Assembly: GCF_903914075.1 (NCBI RefSeq)
Contig: NZ_CAIWNQ010000011.1
Location: forward strand, 55,873 to 119,872
Reading direction: 5' to 3'
DNA: 64,000 bases
DNA from: Ruegeria sp. THAF57
Lineage (GTDB): Bacteria > Pseudomonadota > Alphaproteobacteria > Rhodobacterales > Rhodobacteraceae
Shown here piece after piece: positions 48,135-57,852 of the stretch. Both the position numbers and the translations under genes were made by a program. Numbering within the stretch: the first letter of the stretch is position 1; the number at the start of each line of letters is the position of its first letter. Under the pieces are notes generated by a model that was not told the origin of the DNA, made no database searches, and worked only from the letters and a program-made list of their open reading frames with translations.

Positions 48135-49790
48135 CTACCCCTTTTCCCGAGCCATCAGACAGAATTGAGCAGCGCCGAGAGTCAGATTTCCCGACCCGCC
48201 GACGCCGCCCAACTCCTCCCCGATAACGCGCCATTGGCCTTCGGGCATGACGACCTCTGCGGGGTCTGCGCCCAGATTGAAGGCACAGAACACCTGTTCC
48301 GCTTGATCTTCACGCACGAAAGTAAGAACCGAGCCGGACTGGACCATCTGAACTTGCGCCCCCGACATCAAAGCCGAATGCGCGTGGCGCAGCGCAATCG
48401 CCAGGCGGTAGTGGTGCAACATCGATTTGGGGTCCTGCTCCAACCGGTCCACAGCGCGCTCGGCTTGCGACGAACTGACCGGAAGCCAAGGGCGCCCTTT
48501 GCTGAACCCAGAGTGTTCGTCCTGCGCAGCCCAGACCATCGGCGTGCGGCACCCGTCGCGGCCTTTGAACTCGGGCCAGAATTCGATGCCATAGGGATCT
48601 TGCAGATCCTCAAAAGCCACATCCGCCTCGGGCAGGCCCAGTTCTTCACCCTGATACAGGCAGGCCGAGCCCCGCAGGCACATCATGAGAACCGCGTGTT
48701 GCCGGATGGCCGCGTCGCTTAGCCCCCAGCGCGAGGCGTGCCGCTGCACGTCGTGATTCGAAAAAGCCCAACAGGGCCATGCATCGCCGGCCTTGTCCTG
48801 TAACTGGTCAAAGACCTGTTTGGCGTATGACGCGGTCAGGGCGCGCTTTTCCAGAAACTCGAAGGCATAGCACATGTGCATTCGCTTTTCGCCGGTGGTG
48901 TATTCGCCCATGATCTCAAGCCCGCGCTGCGCATCACCAACCTCGCCCAGACAGGCGCGGCCGTCATATTGGTCGGTCAGAGCACGCAGGCGTTCAAGGA
49001 AGGCGATATTCTCTGGTTGGCTTTTGGAAAAAAGGTGATCTTGATGGTTATAAGGGTTCACCATCGGTGCGATTGAGGCATTGCGTTGATCCATCGGCAG
49101 GCCGGGATTGTCGCGCAACTGCTGATCGTGGAAGTAAAAGTTGATCGTGTCCAGCCGGAACCCATCGACCCCCAAATCCAGCCAGAACCGGGCCACGTCC
49201 AGCAAGGCGTCCTGTAAGTCAGGGCAATGGAAGTTCAAATCCGGCTGGGAGGTCAAGAAGTTGTGCAGATAATACTGCAATCGCCGCGAATCCCACTGCC
49301 AGGCCGAGCCGCCAAAGATCGACAGCCAGTTATTAGGGGGCGTTCCGTCCGGCTTCGGGTCGGCCCAAACATACCAGTCGGACTTAGCGTTCTCGCGGCT
49401 TGCGCGGCTTTCACTGAACCATGGATGCTGATCCGAGGTATGTGAGAGCACAAGGTCGATCATCACTTTCAAACCATGACCATGCGCCTGATCCAACAGG
49501 TCCTTGAAATCCGACATCGTTCCGAACATCGGGTCGACATCGCGGTAATCGCTGACATCGTACCCAAAGTCCTTCATCGGAGACTTGAAGAACGGTGAAA
49601 TCCAGATTGCGTCGACGCCAAGCGAGGCGATGTACCCCAGCCGTTGCGTGATCCCCTTTAGGTCGCCAATACCATCGCCATTGCTGTCCTGAAAGCTGCG
49701 GGGATAGATTTGGTAGATCACGCCGCCGCGCCACCAGTCAGGCGGTGTTTGGGTTACTTTTGTTGTATCTACAGTGTTCTGCACGTTCAT
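48135..49790 (-). CDS. aglA: GH13 alpha-glucosidase
   Basis: A 551-residue cytoplasmic glycoside hydrolase of family 13. WWRGGVIYQIYPRSFQDSNGDGIGDL at the N-terminus is typical of oligo-1,6-glucosidase/alpha-glucosidase enzymes. The catalytic Asp214 is in DGFRLDT, Glu283 in CLGEVGD, and transition-state Asp347 in FSNHDVQR. It would cleave imported alpha-glucosides such as maltose, sucrose or trehalose. It lies inside the transporter operon, nine bases after aglG. Confidence 0.93.
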   Translation of the reverse strand: MNVQNTVDTTKVTQTPPDWWRGGVIYQIYPRSFQDSNGDGIGDLKGITQRLGYIASLGVDAIWISPFFKSPMKDFGYDVSDYRDVDPMFGTMSDFKDLLDQAHGHGLKVMIDLVLSHTSDQHPWFSESRASRENAKSDWYVWADPKPDGTPPNNWLSIFGGSAWQWDSRRLQYYLHNFLTSQPDLNFHCPDLQDALLDVARFWLDLGVDGFRLDTINFYFHDQQLRDNPGLPMDQRNASIAPMVNPYNHQDHLFSKSQPENIAFLERLRALTDQYDGRACLGEVGDAQRGLEIMGEYTTGEKRMHMCYAFEFLEKRALTASYAKQVFDQLQDKAGDAWPCWAFSNHDVQRHASRWGLSDAAIRQHAVLMMCLRGSACLYQGEELGLPEADVAFEDLQDPYGIEFWPEFKGRDGCRTPMVWAAQDEHSGFSKGRPWLPVSSSQAERAVDRLEQDPKSMLHHYRLAIALRHAHSALMSGAQVQMVQSGSVLTFVREDQAEQVFCAFNLGADPAEVVMPEGQWRVIGEELGGVGGSGNLTLGAAQFCLMAREKG

Positions 49791-49799
49791 CAGGCGCCT

Positions 49800-50948
49800 C
49801 TATTTAACAGATCCGGCCAGCAGGCCCCGGACCAGATATTTTTGCATTGCAAAGAAAACGATCAGCGGCACCGCAATCGACACAAACGCCGCCGTCGCCA
49901 GAATTTCCCAGTTGCCGCCCCGCGTGCCCAACAACTCGACGATCTGGTTTGTCATGACGGTTGTCTGACCCGACGCGTCGATCAAAAAGACTTTGGCGAC
50001 CAGCAGATCATTCCATGTCCACAGGAACTGGAAGATCGCGAAAGAGGCCAGCGCCGGGAAACTGAGCGGCAGGATCAGTTTGGTGAAGATCTGGAACTCG
50101 GTCGCGCCATCAACCCGCGCGTTCTCGATCAGATCACGTGGAAGACCGGCCATGTAGTTCCGTAGCAGATAAATCGCCAAGGGCATCCCGAACCCGGTAT
50201 GGGCCATCCAGACGCCCAGATATCCTTTGCCGATCCCGATATTCAGATGGAATTTCAGCAGCGGGATCAGCGCCAGTTGCAGCGGAACCACCAACAAACC
50301 AACGACCGCTGCGATCAGCAAGGCACGGCCCGGGAAGTCCATCCACGCCAGCGCATAGGCCGCAAAGGCCGCCACCAGAATGGGAATGATCGTCGCCGGG
50401 ATGGTCACAGTCAGCGTATTGAAGAACGCCCGCCCCATGCTGTCAGAGGAATCTTCGGCCAACAAAACCTTGTGGTAATTGGCCAACGTGAACTCGGGTG
50501 GCAATTCTGCGGTCACGAATACTCGGGCACCCCGGCTGCCAGTGAATTCTTCCGAATTCTCCATTCGGTAGTTACCTTGCGCATCCACGGTGATTGTTCC
50601 ACCCCGACGCAGCTCAGCGGTATCACCCGGAACAAACGCATCCACGGCCCGAGAACTGACACCCCATTGAGAGATCATAGCCGACGTCCCCGCGTCGAAC
50701 AGATTACCTTCGATCACGTAAATCCCGTTTTCCAGAACCTGTGTGTCCGGCGGGGCGGACCGCAAAGTCAGGTTCTGTTCGGACGGGAAAAGGGATTTCC
50801 ACCAGCCGCTTGTGGCAATTTGATCGGCCGTGCGAAAAGACGAAATCAACAGCCCAAGTGTTGGCACAACCCAAAGTACGACCAGAAATATGACCGAGGC
50901 ATGGACGACCCAGCGTAGCGCTGGTTTGGTTCCTGCAATATCGCTCAT
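49800..50948 (-). CDS. aglG: Alpha-glucoside ABC transporter permease
   Basis: A 382-residue permease, longer than MalG-type relatives (about 280). The extra length is a periplasmic domain of about 100 residues between the first membrane segment (HASVIFLVVLWVVPTLGLLI) and the second; this insertion is a known trait of the AglG subgroup. The EAA-like loop is near 280-300 (ENARVDGATEFQIFTKLILPLS), and the C-terminus is MQKYLVRGLLAGSVK. It starts four bases after aglF. Confidence 0.9.
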   Translation of the reverse strand: MSDIAGTKPALRWVVHASVIFLVVLWVVPTLGLLISSFRTADQIATSGWWKSLFPSEQNLTLRSAPPDTQVLENGIYVIEGNLFDAGTSAMISQWGVSSRAVDAFVPGDTAELRRGGTITVDAQGNYRMENSEEFTGSRGARVFVTAELPPEFTLANYHKVLLAEDSSDSMGRAFFNTLTVTIPATIIPILVAAFAAYALAWMDFPGRALLIAAVVGLLVVPLQLALIPLLKFHLNIGIGKGYLGVWMAHTGFGMPLAIYLLRNYMAGLPRDLIENARVDGATEFQIFTKLILPLSFPALASFAIFQFLWTWNDLLVAKVFLIDASGQTTVMTNQIVELLGTRGGNWEILATAAFVSIAVPLIVFFAMQKYLVRGLLAGSVK

Positions 50949-50952
50949 TGCC

Positions 50953-51960
50953 TCACTCCATCTCTTTGCGCGCGTTGCGCACGTTCCAGATCAGAATTGG
51001 CGTGACCAGCAGCATGATCACCATGGCCGAGGCTGACCCCACGCCCCAGTCGTTGGCGCGGAACAGTTTGTCATACATGTAGTTGGCCAGAACCTGTGTC
51101 TCCCACTGGCCGTTGGTCATGGCAAAGACGATGTCGAATACCTTGAGCACGGTAATGGTGATCGTAGTCCACACGACCAGAATGGTGGTTTTGATCTGCG
51201 GCACCTTGATCTTGAAGAAAATCTGGAACGGGTTGGCTCCGTCCAGAATGGCGGCCTCGATCGTTTCTTCGGGAATGCCGCGCAGGGCAGCAGATAAGAT
51301 CACCATGGCAAAGCCGGTCTGAATCCAGATCAGCACCACCATCAGAAAGAAACTGTTCCAGAACGGGATGGTCAGCCATGTCTGCGGCTCGGTCCCGCCA
51401 AAGAAGATATACAGGGCATTCAGCATCCCGATCTGGTCCTGCTCGGCCGGACGGGTGTCGTAGACCAATTTCCAGATCACCGAGGCCCCGACGAACGAGA
51501 TCGCCATCGGCATGAAAATCAGAGATTTGGCGACGTTACCCCAACGAATCCGGTCCGTCAGTTGCGCCACCAGCAGTCCAAACGCGGTCGACATGGCGGG
51601 CACGATGATCAGCCAGAACATGTTGTTGCGCATGGCTTCCCAGAATTTGGGTTCGTTGGCCATCTGGATGTAGTTTTCCAACCCAACCCATTCATACCCG
51701 CCGCCGGGGACACGATCGGTCAGCGACAGACGCAAGGTTTCCACCACCGGATAGGCCAGATACAGGCCTAACGCCGCCAACGCCGGAAACAAGAACAGCC
51801 AAGGCCGGATCATGTTCGCGCGGTTGATATTGCGCCCTGCATTCGGACCGCGCGCCGGAAACAGCACTTTGTCCAGAAATTGGTTGGAGAGGTAAAAATA
51901 GCCCACACACCCTGACACGCCGATGGCGATGGTCAGCAGGCCCTGTAATGCCGGATGCAT
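50953..51960 (-). CDS. aglF: Alpha-glucoside ABC transporter permease
   Basis: 335 residues from the ATG at 51960, with AGGGAG seven bases upstream; the open frame extends to 51996 but without a ribosome site. It has extra hydrophobic sequence at the N-terminus (LLTIAIGVSGCVGYFYLS) before the MalF-like six-segment core, which starts at about residue 50. The EAA-like loop EAAILDGANPFQIFFKIKVPQI is near 245-265. It partners AglG. Confidence 0.9.
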   Translation of the reverse strand: MHPALQGLLTIAIGVSGCVGYFYLSNQFLDKVLFPARGPNAGRNINRANMIRPWLFLFPALAALGLYLAYPVVETLRLSLTDRVPGGGYEWVGLENYIQMANEPKFWEAMRNNMFWLIIVPAMSTAFGLLVAQLTDRIRWGNVAKSLIFMPMAISFVGASVIWKLVYDTRPAEQDQIGMLNALYIFFGGTEPQTWLTIPFWNSFFLMVVLIWIQTGFAMVILSAALRGIPEETIEAAILDGANPFQIFFKIKVPQIKTTILVVWTTITITVLKVFDIVFAMTNGQWETQVLANYMYDKLFRANDWGVGSASAMVIMLLVTPILIWNVRNARKEME

Positions 51961-51986
51961 GCCGCGTCTCCCTTGCGACGGTGGCA

Positions 51987-52010
51987 GGCAACCCAAACTA
52001 GCGGGTTGCC
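51987..52010 (-). promoter_or_regulatory. Intercistronic stem-loop after aglE
   Basis: An eight-bp stem GGCAACCC/GGGTTGCC with an eight-base loop, between the binding-protein stop (52024) and the aglF start, and without a U-tract. It is in the same position as the loops after the other binding-protein genes of this window. Confidence 0.55.
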
Positions 52011-52023
52011 CGATCAGGAACGC

Positions 52024-53292
52024 TTAGTCCAGCGCGTCCCAGGAGGATTGGATTTCATCGGCAACCTCTTGCGCCGATGTCCCGCCGGTATAGTCGACCA
52101 TGCCGGTCCAGAAGGTTCCAGCACCCACACCGCCCGGCATTAGGTCAGAGCCGTCAAACCGGAAGGTAGTCGCACCAAGAAGAATGTCGTTCATCTTCTT
52201 CAGCGTCGGGTCCGAGAACAGCGAGGTATCAACGCCCTTATGCGGCGTCAGGAACCCGGTTAGCTGCATCCAGGTCTCATGTGCTTCGGGGGTCTGAAGA
52301 TACTCGATCAACGCATGCGCGCCGGGGCTGTCATTGGTGATCGCCCACAGGGTACCCGCGCCCAGAACCGGGCTGCCGAGGTCCTTGCCTTCATAAGCCG
52401 GGAAATAGAAGAAATCTGCGTCTTCACCTACAACAGTTCCTTCCGGGAAAAACGCTGGAATGAACGAGGCCTGGCGGTGCATGTAGCATTGTGGAGGTGA
52501 GCTAAACATTCCCTTGGGACTATCGCGGAAGTCCGTCGTGGCCACAGCCCCTGCGCCGCCGGCAACATAGTCGTCATTGCGGGCAAACGCGCCAAACTCC
52601 TCGATCGCAGCGATGACCTTGGGATCGTTGAACTTCATCTCATTGGCGACCCAGGCGTCATAATCCGCGGGCGACTGCGTGCGCAGCATCATGTCTTCGA
52701 CCCAGTCGGTTGCGGGCCACCCGGTTGCACCACCAGAACCTAGACCGATACACCAAGGCGTCTCACCATCCGCCACAACTTGGTCGGTCAGCGCCTTGAG
52801 CTCTTCCATTGTGGTCGGTACTTCATAGCCGGCATCTTCAAAATTCTCAGGCACGTACCAAACCAGAGACTTCACATCGACCTTGTAGAAAAAGCCGTAC
52901 AGATTGTCCGCGCCGTCAGGTCCGCCATATGTGCCCAGGTCAACCCAAGACTGCCCCGCGGCATAGTTGTCGCGAATCCAGTCACCCGTGCCATCGGCAA
53001 GCGGCGTCAGGAAGCCGGACTTAGCCATATCTGCCGCCAGGCCCGGCTGCGGAAATACGGCGACATTCGGTGCTGAACCCGCCTCGGCATCAATGCGGAT
53101 TTGCTGCTCAAAGCTGTCTGATCCGACATAGGCGTATTCATGCCCGGTTGCTGCGGCAAAGCCATCTAGAACCTTTTCGACATTTTCCTGATCCGGCCCC
53201 AACCACGGACCGAACACGGTAACCTTGTCCGCCTGTGCAGCGCCCGACATCAGCGCGAACGTGGCCGCACCAGCGTAAAGCGAGTGTTTCAT
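52024..53292 (-). CDS. aglE: Alpha-glucoside ABC transporter substrate-binding protein
   Basis: A 422-residue family 1 solute-binding protein with a signal peptide (about 1-21, cleavage after AQA) and mature start DKVTVFGPWLGPDQENVEKVL. GGGAGGAG precedes the ATG by five bases. It is the first gene of the leftward operon, divergent from the LacI regulator. A LacI-type operator at 53334-53349 lies about 42 bases upstream of the start. Ligand: alpha-glucosides by operon context. Confidence 0.9.
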   Translation of the reverse strand: MKHSLYAGAATFALMSGAAQADKVTVFGPWLGPDQENVEKVLDGFAAATGHEYAYVGSDSFEQQIRIDAEAGSAPNVAVFPQPGLAADMAKSGFLTPLADGTGDWIRDNYAAGQSWVDLGTYGGPDGADNLYGFFYKVDVKSLVWYVPENFEDAGYEVPTTMEELKALTDQVVADGETPWCIGLGSGGATGWPATDWVEDMMLRTQSPADYDAWVANEMKFNDPKVIAAIEEFGAFARNDDYVAGGAGAVATTDFRDSPKGMFSSPPQCYMHRQASFIPAFFPEGTVVGEDADFFYFPAYEGKDLGSPVLGAGTLWAITNDSPGAHALIEYLQTPEAHETWMQLTGFLTPHKGVDTSLFSDPTLKKMNDILLGATTFRFDGSDLMPGGVGAGTFWTGMVDYTGGTSAQEVADEIQSSWDALD

Positions 53293-53333
53293 GAATTCTC
53301 CTCCCGTATCATCTCTCGCTTTGGAATTGTATC

Positions 53334-53349
53334 TTCAAAGCGCTTTGGA
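53334..53349. promoter_or_regulatory. aglO1: LacI-type operator, aglE side
   Basis: The core CAAAGCGCTTTG (53336-53347) is a perfect 12-bp palindrome with the central CG typical of LacI-family sites. The half-site GCTTTGAA recurs at 53490-53505. It lies just upstream of aglE. Confidence 0.7.
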
Positions 53350-53489
53350 TGACGAACCTTATCCGCTAACATTCAAGCTCTGTCAATGATTGGTTTGCCG
53401 TTTGCCTACTTTGTTAATATTTGCAGGCATATGTTTGAATCTTATTGACGCAAAGGTAAATTCCCCACAATACAGATGACAATCCCAAT

Positions 53490-53505
53490 TTGAAGGCGCT
53501 TTGAA
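53490..53505. promoter_or_regulatory. aglO2: LacI-type operator, regulator side
   Basis: TTGAAGGC/GCTTTGAA has six of eight symmetric positions and the same half-site as 53334-53349. It ends seven bases before the regulator's ATG, where bound repressor would block autoregulated expression. The two sites are 156 bases apart, so looping is possible. Confidence 0.6.
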
Positions 53506-53511
53506 TCGCAT

Positions 53512-54543
53512 ATGAACCTAAAGCAGCTCTCAGAAATTCTTGGCTTGTCCCAAACAACTGTCAGCCGTGCGCTGAACGGCTATCCCGAGGTGAACGAGGA
53601 TACGCGCCTACGTGTGCAGGCCGCCGCCACGAAACATGGTTACCGGCCAAACAGCCGCGCAAAAGGGTTGGCTACAGGTCGGTCCATGGTCATTGGGCAC
53701 GTGATTCCAAGTTCCTCGCAGCATGAAATGGTTAACCCTATTTTCGGCGACTTCGTTGCAGGTGCCGCGAAAAAATATGCGGAACATGGCTATGACATGA
53801 TGTTCACGAATGCAGACGATACGTCGATCGAGCGGGCATATCGCGACCTGTTTCAACGCGGCGCTGTTGATGGGGTTGTCCTGCAGGGTCCGAAGGTTAA
53901 CGAACCTCGGATCGGCGTACTTTCCCGCATGGGGGTTCCCTTTATCGTTCATGGTCGTGCGACCGGAGTTGATGGGCCCTACGATTGGATCGACGTGAAC
54001 AACAAAAGTTCATTCCAAAGGGCCACCAAATTTCTGATCGACCTGGGGCACCGGCGCATCGCGCTGATAAACGGGTTGGAAGATATGGACTTTGCTCAGC
54101 GTCGCCGTGCCGGATATCTGGAGGCTTTGCATGAGGCTGGAATAGCGCCCGACCCGTGCCTGATGCGCAGCGCCGAGATGACCGAGGTTTACGGCCATCA
54201 CGAAGCCCGCGCCATGATACAGATGGATAATCCCCCCACAGCCATTCTGATCTCATCCATGATTTCAGCGATTGGCGTGCGGCGCGCGTTGAACGAGGCT
54301 GGGCTGAAGATGGGACGCGACGTATCCGTCATCGCCCATGACGACGATCTTTCTTACCTGAAAAACGGGCAGGACGTGCCGATCTATACCGCAACGCGCT
54401 CATCCGTCCGGCAAGCTGGCGAAATAGCAGCCGAAATGTTGATCGAGCGGATAAAGTCACCCGACGGCCCGGTTCAAACTAGATTGCTGGAGGCCGAACT
54501 GGTAGTTGGCGGCTCGACCGGCCCCGCTCCTGACAGGTTCTGA
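53512..54543 (+). CDS. aglR: LacI-family transcriptional regulator
   Basis: A 343-residue regulator. The N-terminal helix-turn-helix (2-50) reads LKQLSEILGLSQTTVSRALNGYPEVNEDTR, including the hinge helix region up to about 60. A periplasmic-binding-protein-like effector domain follows (about 60-335). It is divergent from aglE and begins the + strand set with the GH1-glucokinase fusion. Two palindromes in the shared gap are its probable operators. By analogy with AglR it represses in the absence of alpha-glucoside; that is inferred. Confidence 0.9.
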   Translation: MNLKQLSEILGLSQTTVSRALNGYPEVNEDTRLRVQAAATKHGYRPNSRAKGLATGRSMVIGHVIPSSSQHEMVNPIFGDFVAGAAKKYAEHGYDMMFTNADDTSIERAYRDLFQRGAVDGVVLQGPKVNEPRIGVLSRMGVPFIVHGRATGVDGPYDWIDVNNKSSFQRATKFLIDLGHRRIALINGLEDMDFAQRRRAGYLEALHEAGIAPDPCLMRSAEMTEVYGHHEARAMIQMDNPPTAILISSMISAIGVRRALNEAGLKMGRDVSVIAHDDDLSYLKNGQDVPIYTATRSSVRQAGEIAAEMLIERIKSPDGPVQTRLLEAELVVGGSTGPAPDRF

Positions 54544-54545
54544 AC

Positions 54546-56870
54546 ATGAAATATGCCCGCACTGATTTCCCCAAAGATTTCCTCTTTGGCGTTGCAACCT
54601 CTGCCTATCAGATCGAAGGTCACGGACAAGGCGGCGCTGGTCAAACACATTGGGACACGTTCGCCGCGACACCCGGTAACGTGGTGCGCAATGAAAACGG
54701 TGACCGCGCCTGTGATCATTTGAACCGCTTTAACGAAGACTTTGACCTTGTGCGCGACGCGGGGTTTGACTGCTATCGGTTCTCCACAAGCTGGGCGCGC
54801 GTTCTGCCCGAAGGACGCGGACCTGTTAACCAAGACGGGCTGGACTACTACGACCGCCTTGCCGATGCGCTATTGGAGCGCGGAATACGCCCCTGCGCGA
54901 CGCTTTATCACTGGGAGCTTCCCTCGCCGTTGGCCGATCTGGGTGGCTGGCGCAATCGGGACATAGCCAACTGGTTTGCCGACTTTACCGAGATTATCAT
55001 GGGCCGCATCGGTGACCGCATGTTCAGTGTCGCGCCGATCAACGAACCGTGGTGCGTAAGCTGGCTCAGCCATTTTGACGGCCACCACGCCCCCGGTTTG
55101 CGCGACATCCGTGCCACGGCGCGCGCTATGCATCACGTCCTACTTGCGCATGGACGGGCGATCGAGGCAATGCGCGGTCTGGGCATGTCCAACTTAGGTG
55201 CAGTGTTCAATCTAGAATGGGCAGAACCTGCGGATGACAGCCCCAAAGCACGCCGCGCCGCTGACCTGTACGATGGTATCTACAACCGCTTCTTCCTAAG
55301 CGGCGTATTTAACAAAACATACCCCCAGGTCGTTCTTGACGGACTGGAGCGTCATCTGCCAAGCGGCTGGCAAAACGACTTCGACACGATTGGTACCCCA
55401 GTCGACTGGTGTGGCTTAAATTACTACACACGCAAGCTGATCGCCCCCGCAGAAACCGCTTGGCCCAGCCTAAAAGAAGTCCCCGGCCCCTTACCAAAAA
55501 CCCAGATGGGTTGGGAAATCGAACCCAGCGCCCTGACACGTTTCCTGACCCGCACAAGGCGCGACCATACCGGTGATCTTCCGATCTATGTAACGGAAAA
55601 CGGCATGGCCAGCCCGGAACGACAGCAGGATGATGACCGGATCAACTATTTGAACCAACACCTTTCGGCCGTGCATGACGCGGTTGACCAAGGCGTGCCG
55701 GTCAAAGGGTATTTTATCTGGTCCTTGCTTGATAATTACGAATGGGCCTTGGGGTACGAAAAACGCTTTGGTCTTGTGGACGTTGATTTCGAGACGATGG
55801 AGCGCCGACCCAAAGCGTCTTACAATGCGGTGAAAACTGCGCTGTCCGGTGGCACCGTTTCGCTGCCGTTGGCGCAACCGGCGGGATGTATGCACGACCA
55901 CTGGAACTTGGTTGCCGATATCGGCGGCACCAACACGCGATTGGGTGTGGTCTCAAACGGTAAACTCACCGACCTGCGTAAATACCCCACGGGGTCACTT
56001 CCGCAATTGCTCGATGCGTTTCACAGTTTGCGGGATGAAATCGGAACCGATCCGCGCGCCGTCGTCGCAGCCGGTGCGGGACCAGTGCAGAACGGTATGA
56101 TCCGGCTTACAAACGCGCAGCTAGATCTGTCCGAGGCTGACATCGCGCGCGCGACAGGCGCGCAACACACATTTGTCATCAACGACTTCACCGCCGCTGC
56201 ATGGTCTGTAGCTGAAATCACCGGCGATAACGTCGAAGTTCTGCAAGGCGCCGAAACGCCACCGATGGGAACACGGTTGGTTGTCGGACCGGGAACCGGG
56301 TTGGGCGTAGGCTCTCTGCTCTATTCTGACGGTCGGTTTCACACCGCGTCTGGCGAAGGTGGTCACGTTGGATTGTCGCCCCGTCACGAGGACGAGGTCG
56401 AAGTTTTCCGCGCCGCGCGCCAAGTTGTTCCGGACTGTTTTTTTGACGACACCCTGACGCTTGAGGCCGAAATGTTCCTAAGCGGTACAGGACTACCGAT
56501 CCTGTATCAGGCTATTCAATTGGCGACAGGACAGGCGACTGCCGAAACGCGCAGCGCCAAAGACATTCTGGATGACGCCCGCGATGCCTCGGACCCGCTC
56601 GCGGTCAGGGCAGCGCAGATGTTCACCTCGCATCTAGGTGCCGTGATGGGCGACTTGGCCGTGGTCATGATGCCTACGGGCGGTGTTTTCCTTGTCGGTG
56701 GCGTGGCGGAAAAGAACCGCTGGCTTTTCGCCGACGCTTTCAAGGATGCCTTCAACGCTGGTGGGCGTTTCAGCGAATTGCGGCGGTCAATGAACCTGTA
56801 CGTTTCAGAACAGGACGAATTTGGCATTGTTGGCGCTAACAACTTCTGTAAAAGTGCACTTGCGCGATAA
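54546..56870 (+). CDS. Fused GH1 beta-glucosidase and glucokinase
   Basis: One uninterrupted 774-residue frame starting two bases after the regulator stop. Residues 1-440 are a complete GH1 beta-glucosidase: FLFGVATSAYQIEG (12-25), acid/base Glu167 in APINEPW and nucleophile Glu351 in YVTENGM, ending near SYNAVKTALSGG. Residues about 452-774 are a Glk-type glucokinase: phosphate motif VADIGGTNTRLG (456-467), VINDFTAAAWSV, GPGTGLGVG, GEGGHVG and VGGVAEKNR. The linker (about 438-451) is short. In many relatives these are separate adjacent genes; a lost stop codon could have joined them. The fusion would pass glucose from hydrolysis straight to phosphorylation. Confidence 0.9.
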   Translation: MKYARTDFPKDFLFGVATSAYQIEGHGQGGAGQTHWDTFAATPGNVVRNENGDRACDHLNRFNEDFDLVRDAGFDCYRFSTSWARVLPEGRGPVNQDGLDYYDRLADALLERGIRPCATLYHWELPSPLADLGGWRNRDIANWFADFTEIIMGRIGDRMFSVAPINEPWCVSWLSHFDGHHAPGLRDIRATARAMHHVLLAHGRAIEAMRGLGMSNLGAVFNLEWAEPADDSPKARRAADLYDGIYNRFFLSGVFNKTYPQVVLDGLERHLPSGWQNDFDTIGTPVDWCGLNYYTRKLIAPAETAWPSLKEVPGPLPKTQMGWEIEPSALTRFLTRTRRDHTGDLPIYVTENGMASPERQQDDDRINYLNQHLSAVHDAVDQGVPVKGYFIWSLLDNYEWALGYEKRFGLVDVDFETMERRPKASYNAVKTALSGGTVSLPLAQPAGCMHDHWNLVADIGGTNTRLGVVSNGKLTDLRKYPTGSLPQLLDAFHSLRDEIGTDPRAVVAAGAGPVQNGMIRLTNAQLDLSEADIARATGAQHTFVINDFTAAAWSVAEITGDNVEVLQGAETPPMGTRLVVGPGTGLGVGSLLYSDGRFHTASGEGGHVGLSPRHEDEVEVFRAARQVVPDCFFDDTLTLEAEMFLSGTGLPILYQAIQLATGQATAETRSAKDILDDARDASDPLAVRAAQMFTSHLGAVMGDLAVVMMPTGGVFLVGGVAEKNRWLFADAFKDAFNAGGRFSELRRSMNLYVSEQDEFGIVGANNFCKSALAR

Positions 56871-56908
56871 ACTGACCGCCTGACCCACTGATACAGAAAG
56901 GACCCGGC

Positions 56909-57835
56909 ATGATCCTGTGCTGCGGTGAAGCCCTGATCGACATGATCGCCTCGCCCACCGTTTCGGGCGAACAGGGATTTGTACCCCATTCCGGAGGCGC
57001 GATTTTCAACACGGCGATTGCTCTTGGTCGGCTTGGTGTTCCATCCGGAATGCTGACGGGCCTTTCCTCAGATATGTTTGGGCAGCAACTCGGCAGGTCT
57101 TTACAGGCCAGCCATGTGGACACCAGCCATGTTATTGAAACGGACCGCCCGACAACCTTGGCGTTTGTGCAGCTAAAGGACGGGCACGCGACCTATAGTT
57201 TTCTGGACGAAAACTCGGCCGGTCGCATGTTGACGCCCGAGGATATGCCCAGCCAGTTGCCAGCGGTATCGGCATTGTATTTCGGCGGTATCAGCCTTGC
57301 CTGCGAACCCTGCGCCGACGCCTATGCATCCTTGCTGGATCAACACGGCTCGGAAAAGGCCGTTATGCTGGACCCAAACATCCGTCCCAGTTTTATCACC
57401 GATCAAACCCGGTATCGCACCCGGCTAAACGCTATGATCGCGCAGGCCGATATCGTAAAGGTTTCGGATGAGGATCTGGATTGGATCATTCCGGGGCCAG
57501 AAAGCCTGACTGACAAAATTTCGCTGTTGCTGAAAGAAGGCCCCGCTGTTGTCATCGTCACCAAAGGCAGCGAGGGCGCAGTCGGATATCTGGCGGATGG
57601 CAGGTCAACCTCGGTGCCTGTCAAAAAAGTTGAAGTTGTGGACACCGTCGGCGCCGGAGACACGTTCAACGCCGGCGTATTGGCCGAGTTGGAACGTGCC
57701 GGACACCTGAGCAAACAAGGGCTTCGCTCCCTCAACCCAGACCAACTGAAAGATGCTCTTGCCAAGGGTGCCGAAGTCGCTGCCGTGACTGTATCCCGTG
57801 CAGGGGCAAACCCACCTTGGGCAAATGAACTTTGA
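56909..57835 (+). CDS. PfkB-family sugar kinase, probable fructokinase
   Basis: A 308-residue ribokinase-fold kinase. GGAIFNTAIALGRLG (29-43) is the N-terminal signature, and the C-terminal signature DTVGAGDTFNAG (245-256) has catalytic Asp251. Fructose is the likely substrate because sucrose hydrolysis by the agl system would leave fructose beside glucose. It lies 38 bases after the fusion gene and overlaps no neighbour (the next ATG is at 57853). Confidence 0.88.
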   Translation: MILCCGEALIDMIASPTVSGEQGFVPHSGGAIFNTAIALGRLGVPSGMLTGLSSDMFGQQLGRSLQASHVDTSHVIETDRPTTLAFVQLKDGHATYSFLDENSAGRMLTPEDMPSQLPAVSALYFGGISLACEPCADAYASLLDQHGSEKAVMLDPNIRPSFITDQTRYRTRLNAMIAQADIVKVSDEDLDWIIPGPESLTDKISLLLKEGPAVVIVTKGSEGAVGYLADGRSTSVPVKKVEVVDTVGAGDTFNAGVLAELERAGHLSKQGLRSLNPDQLKDALAKGAEVAAVTVSRAGANPPWANEL

Positions 57836-57852
57836 CCCCGAAAGGGACCCCG

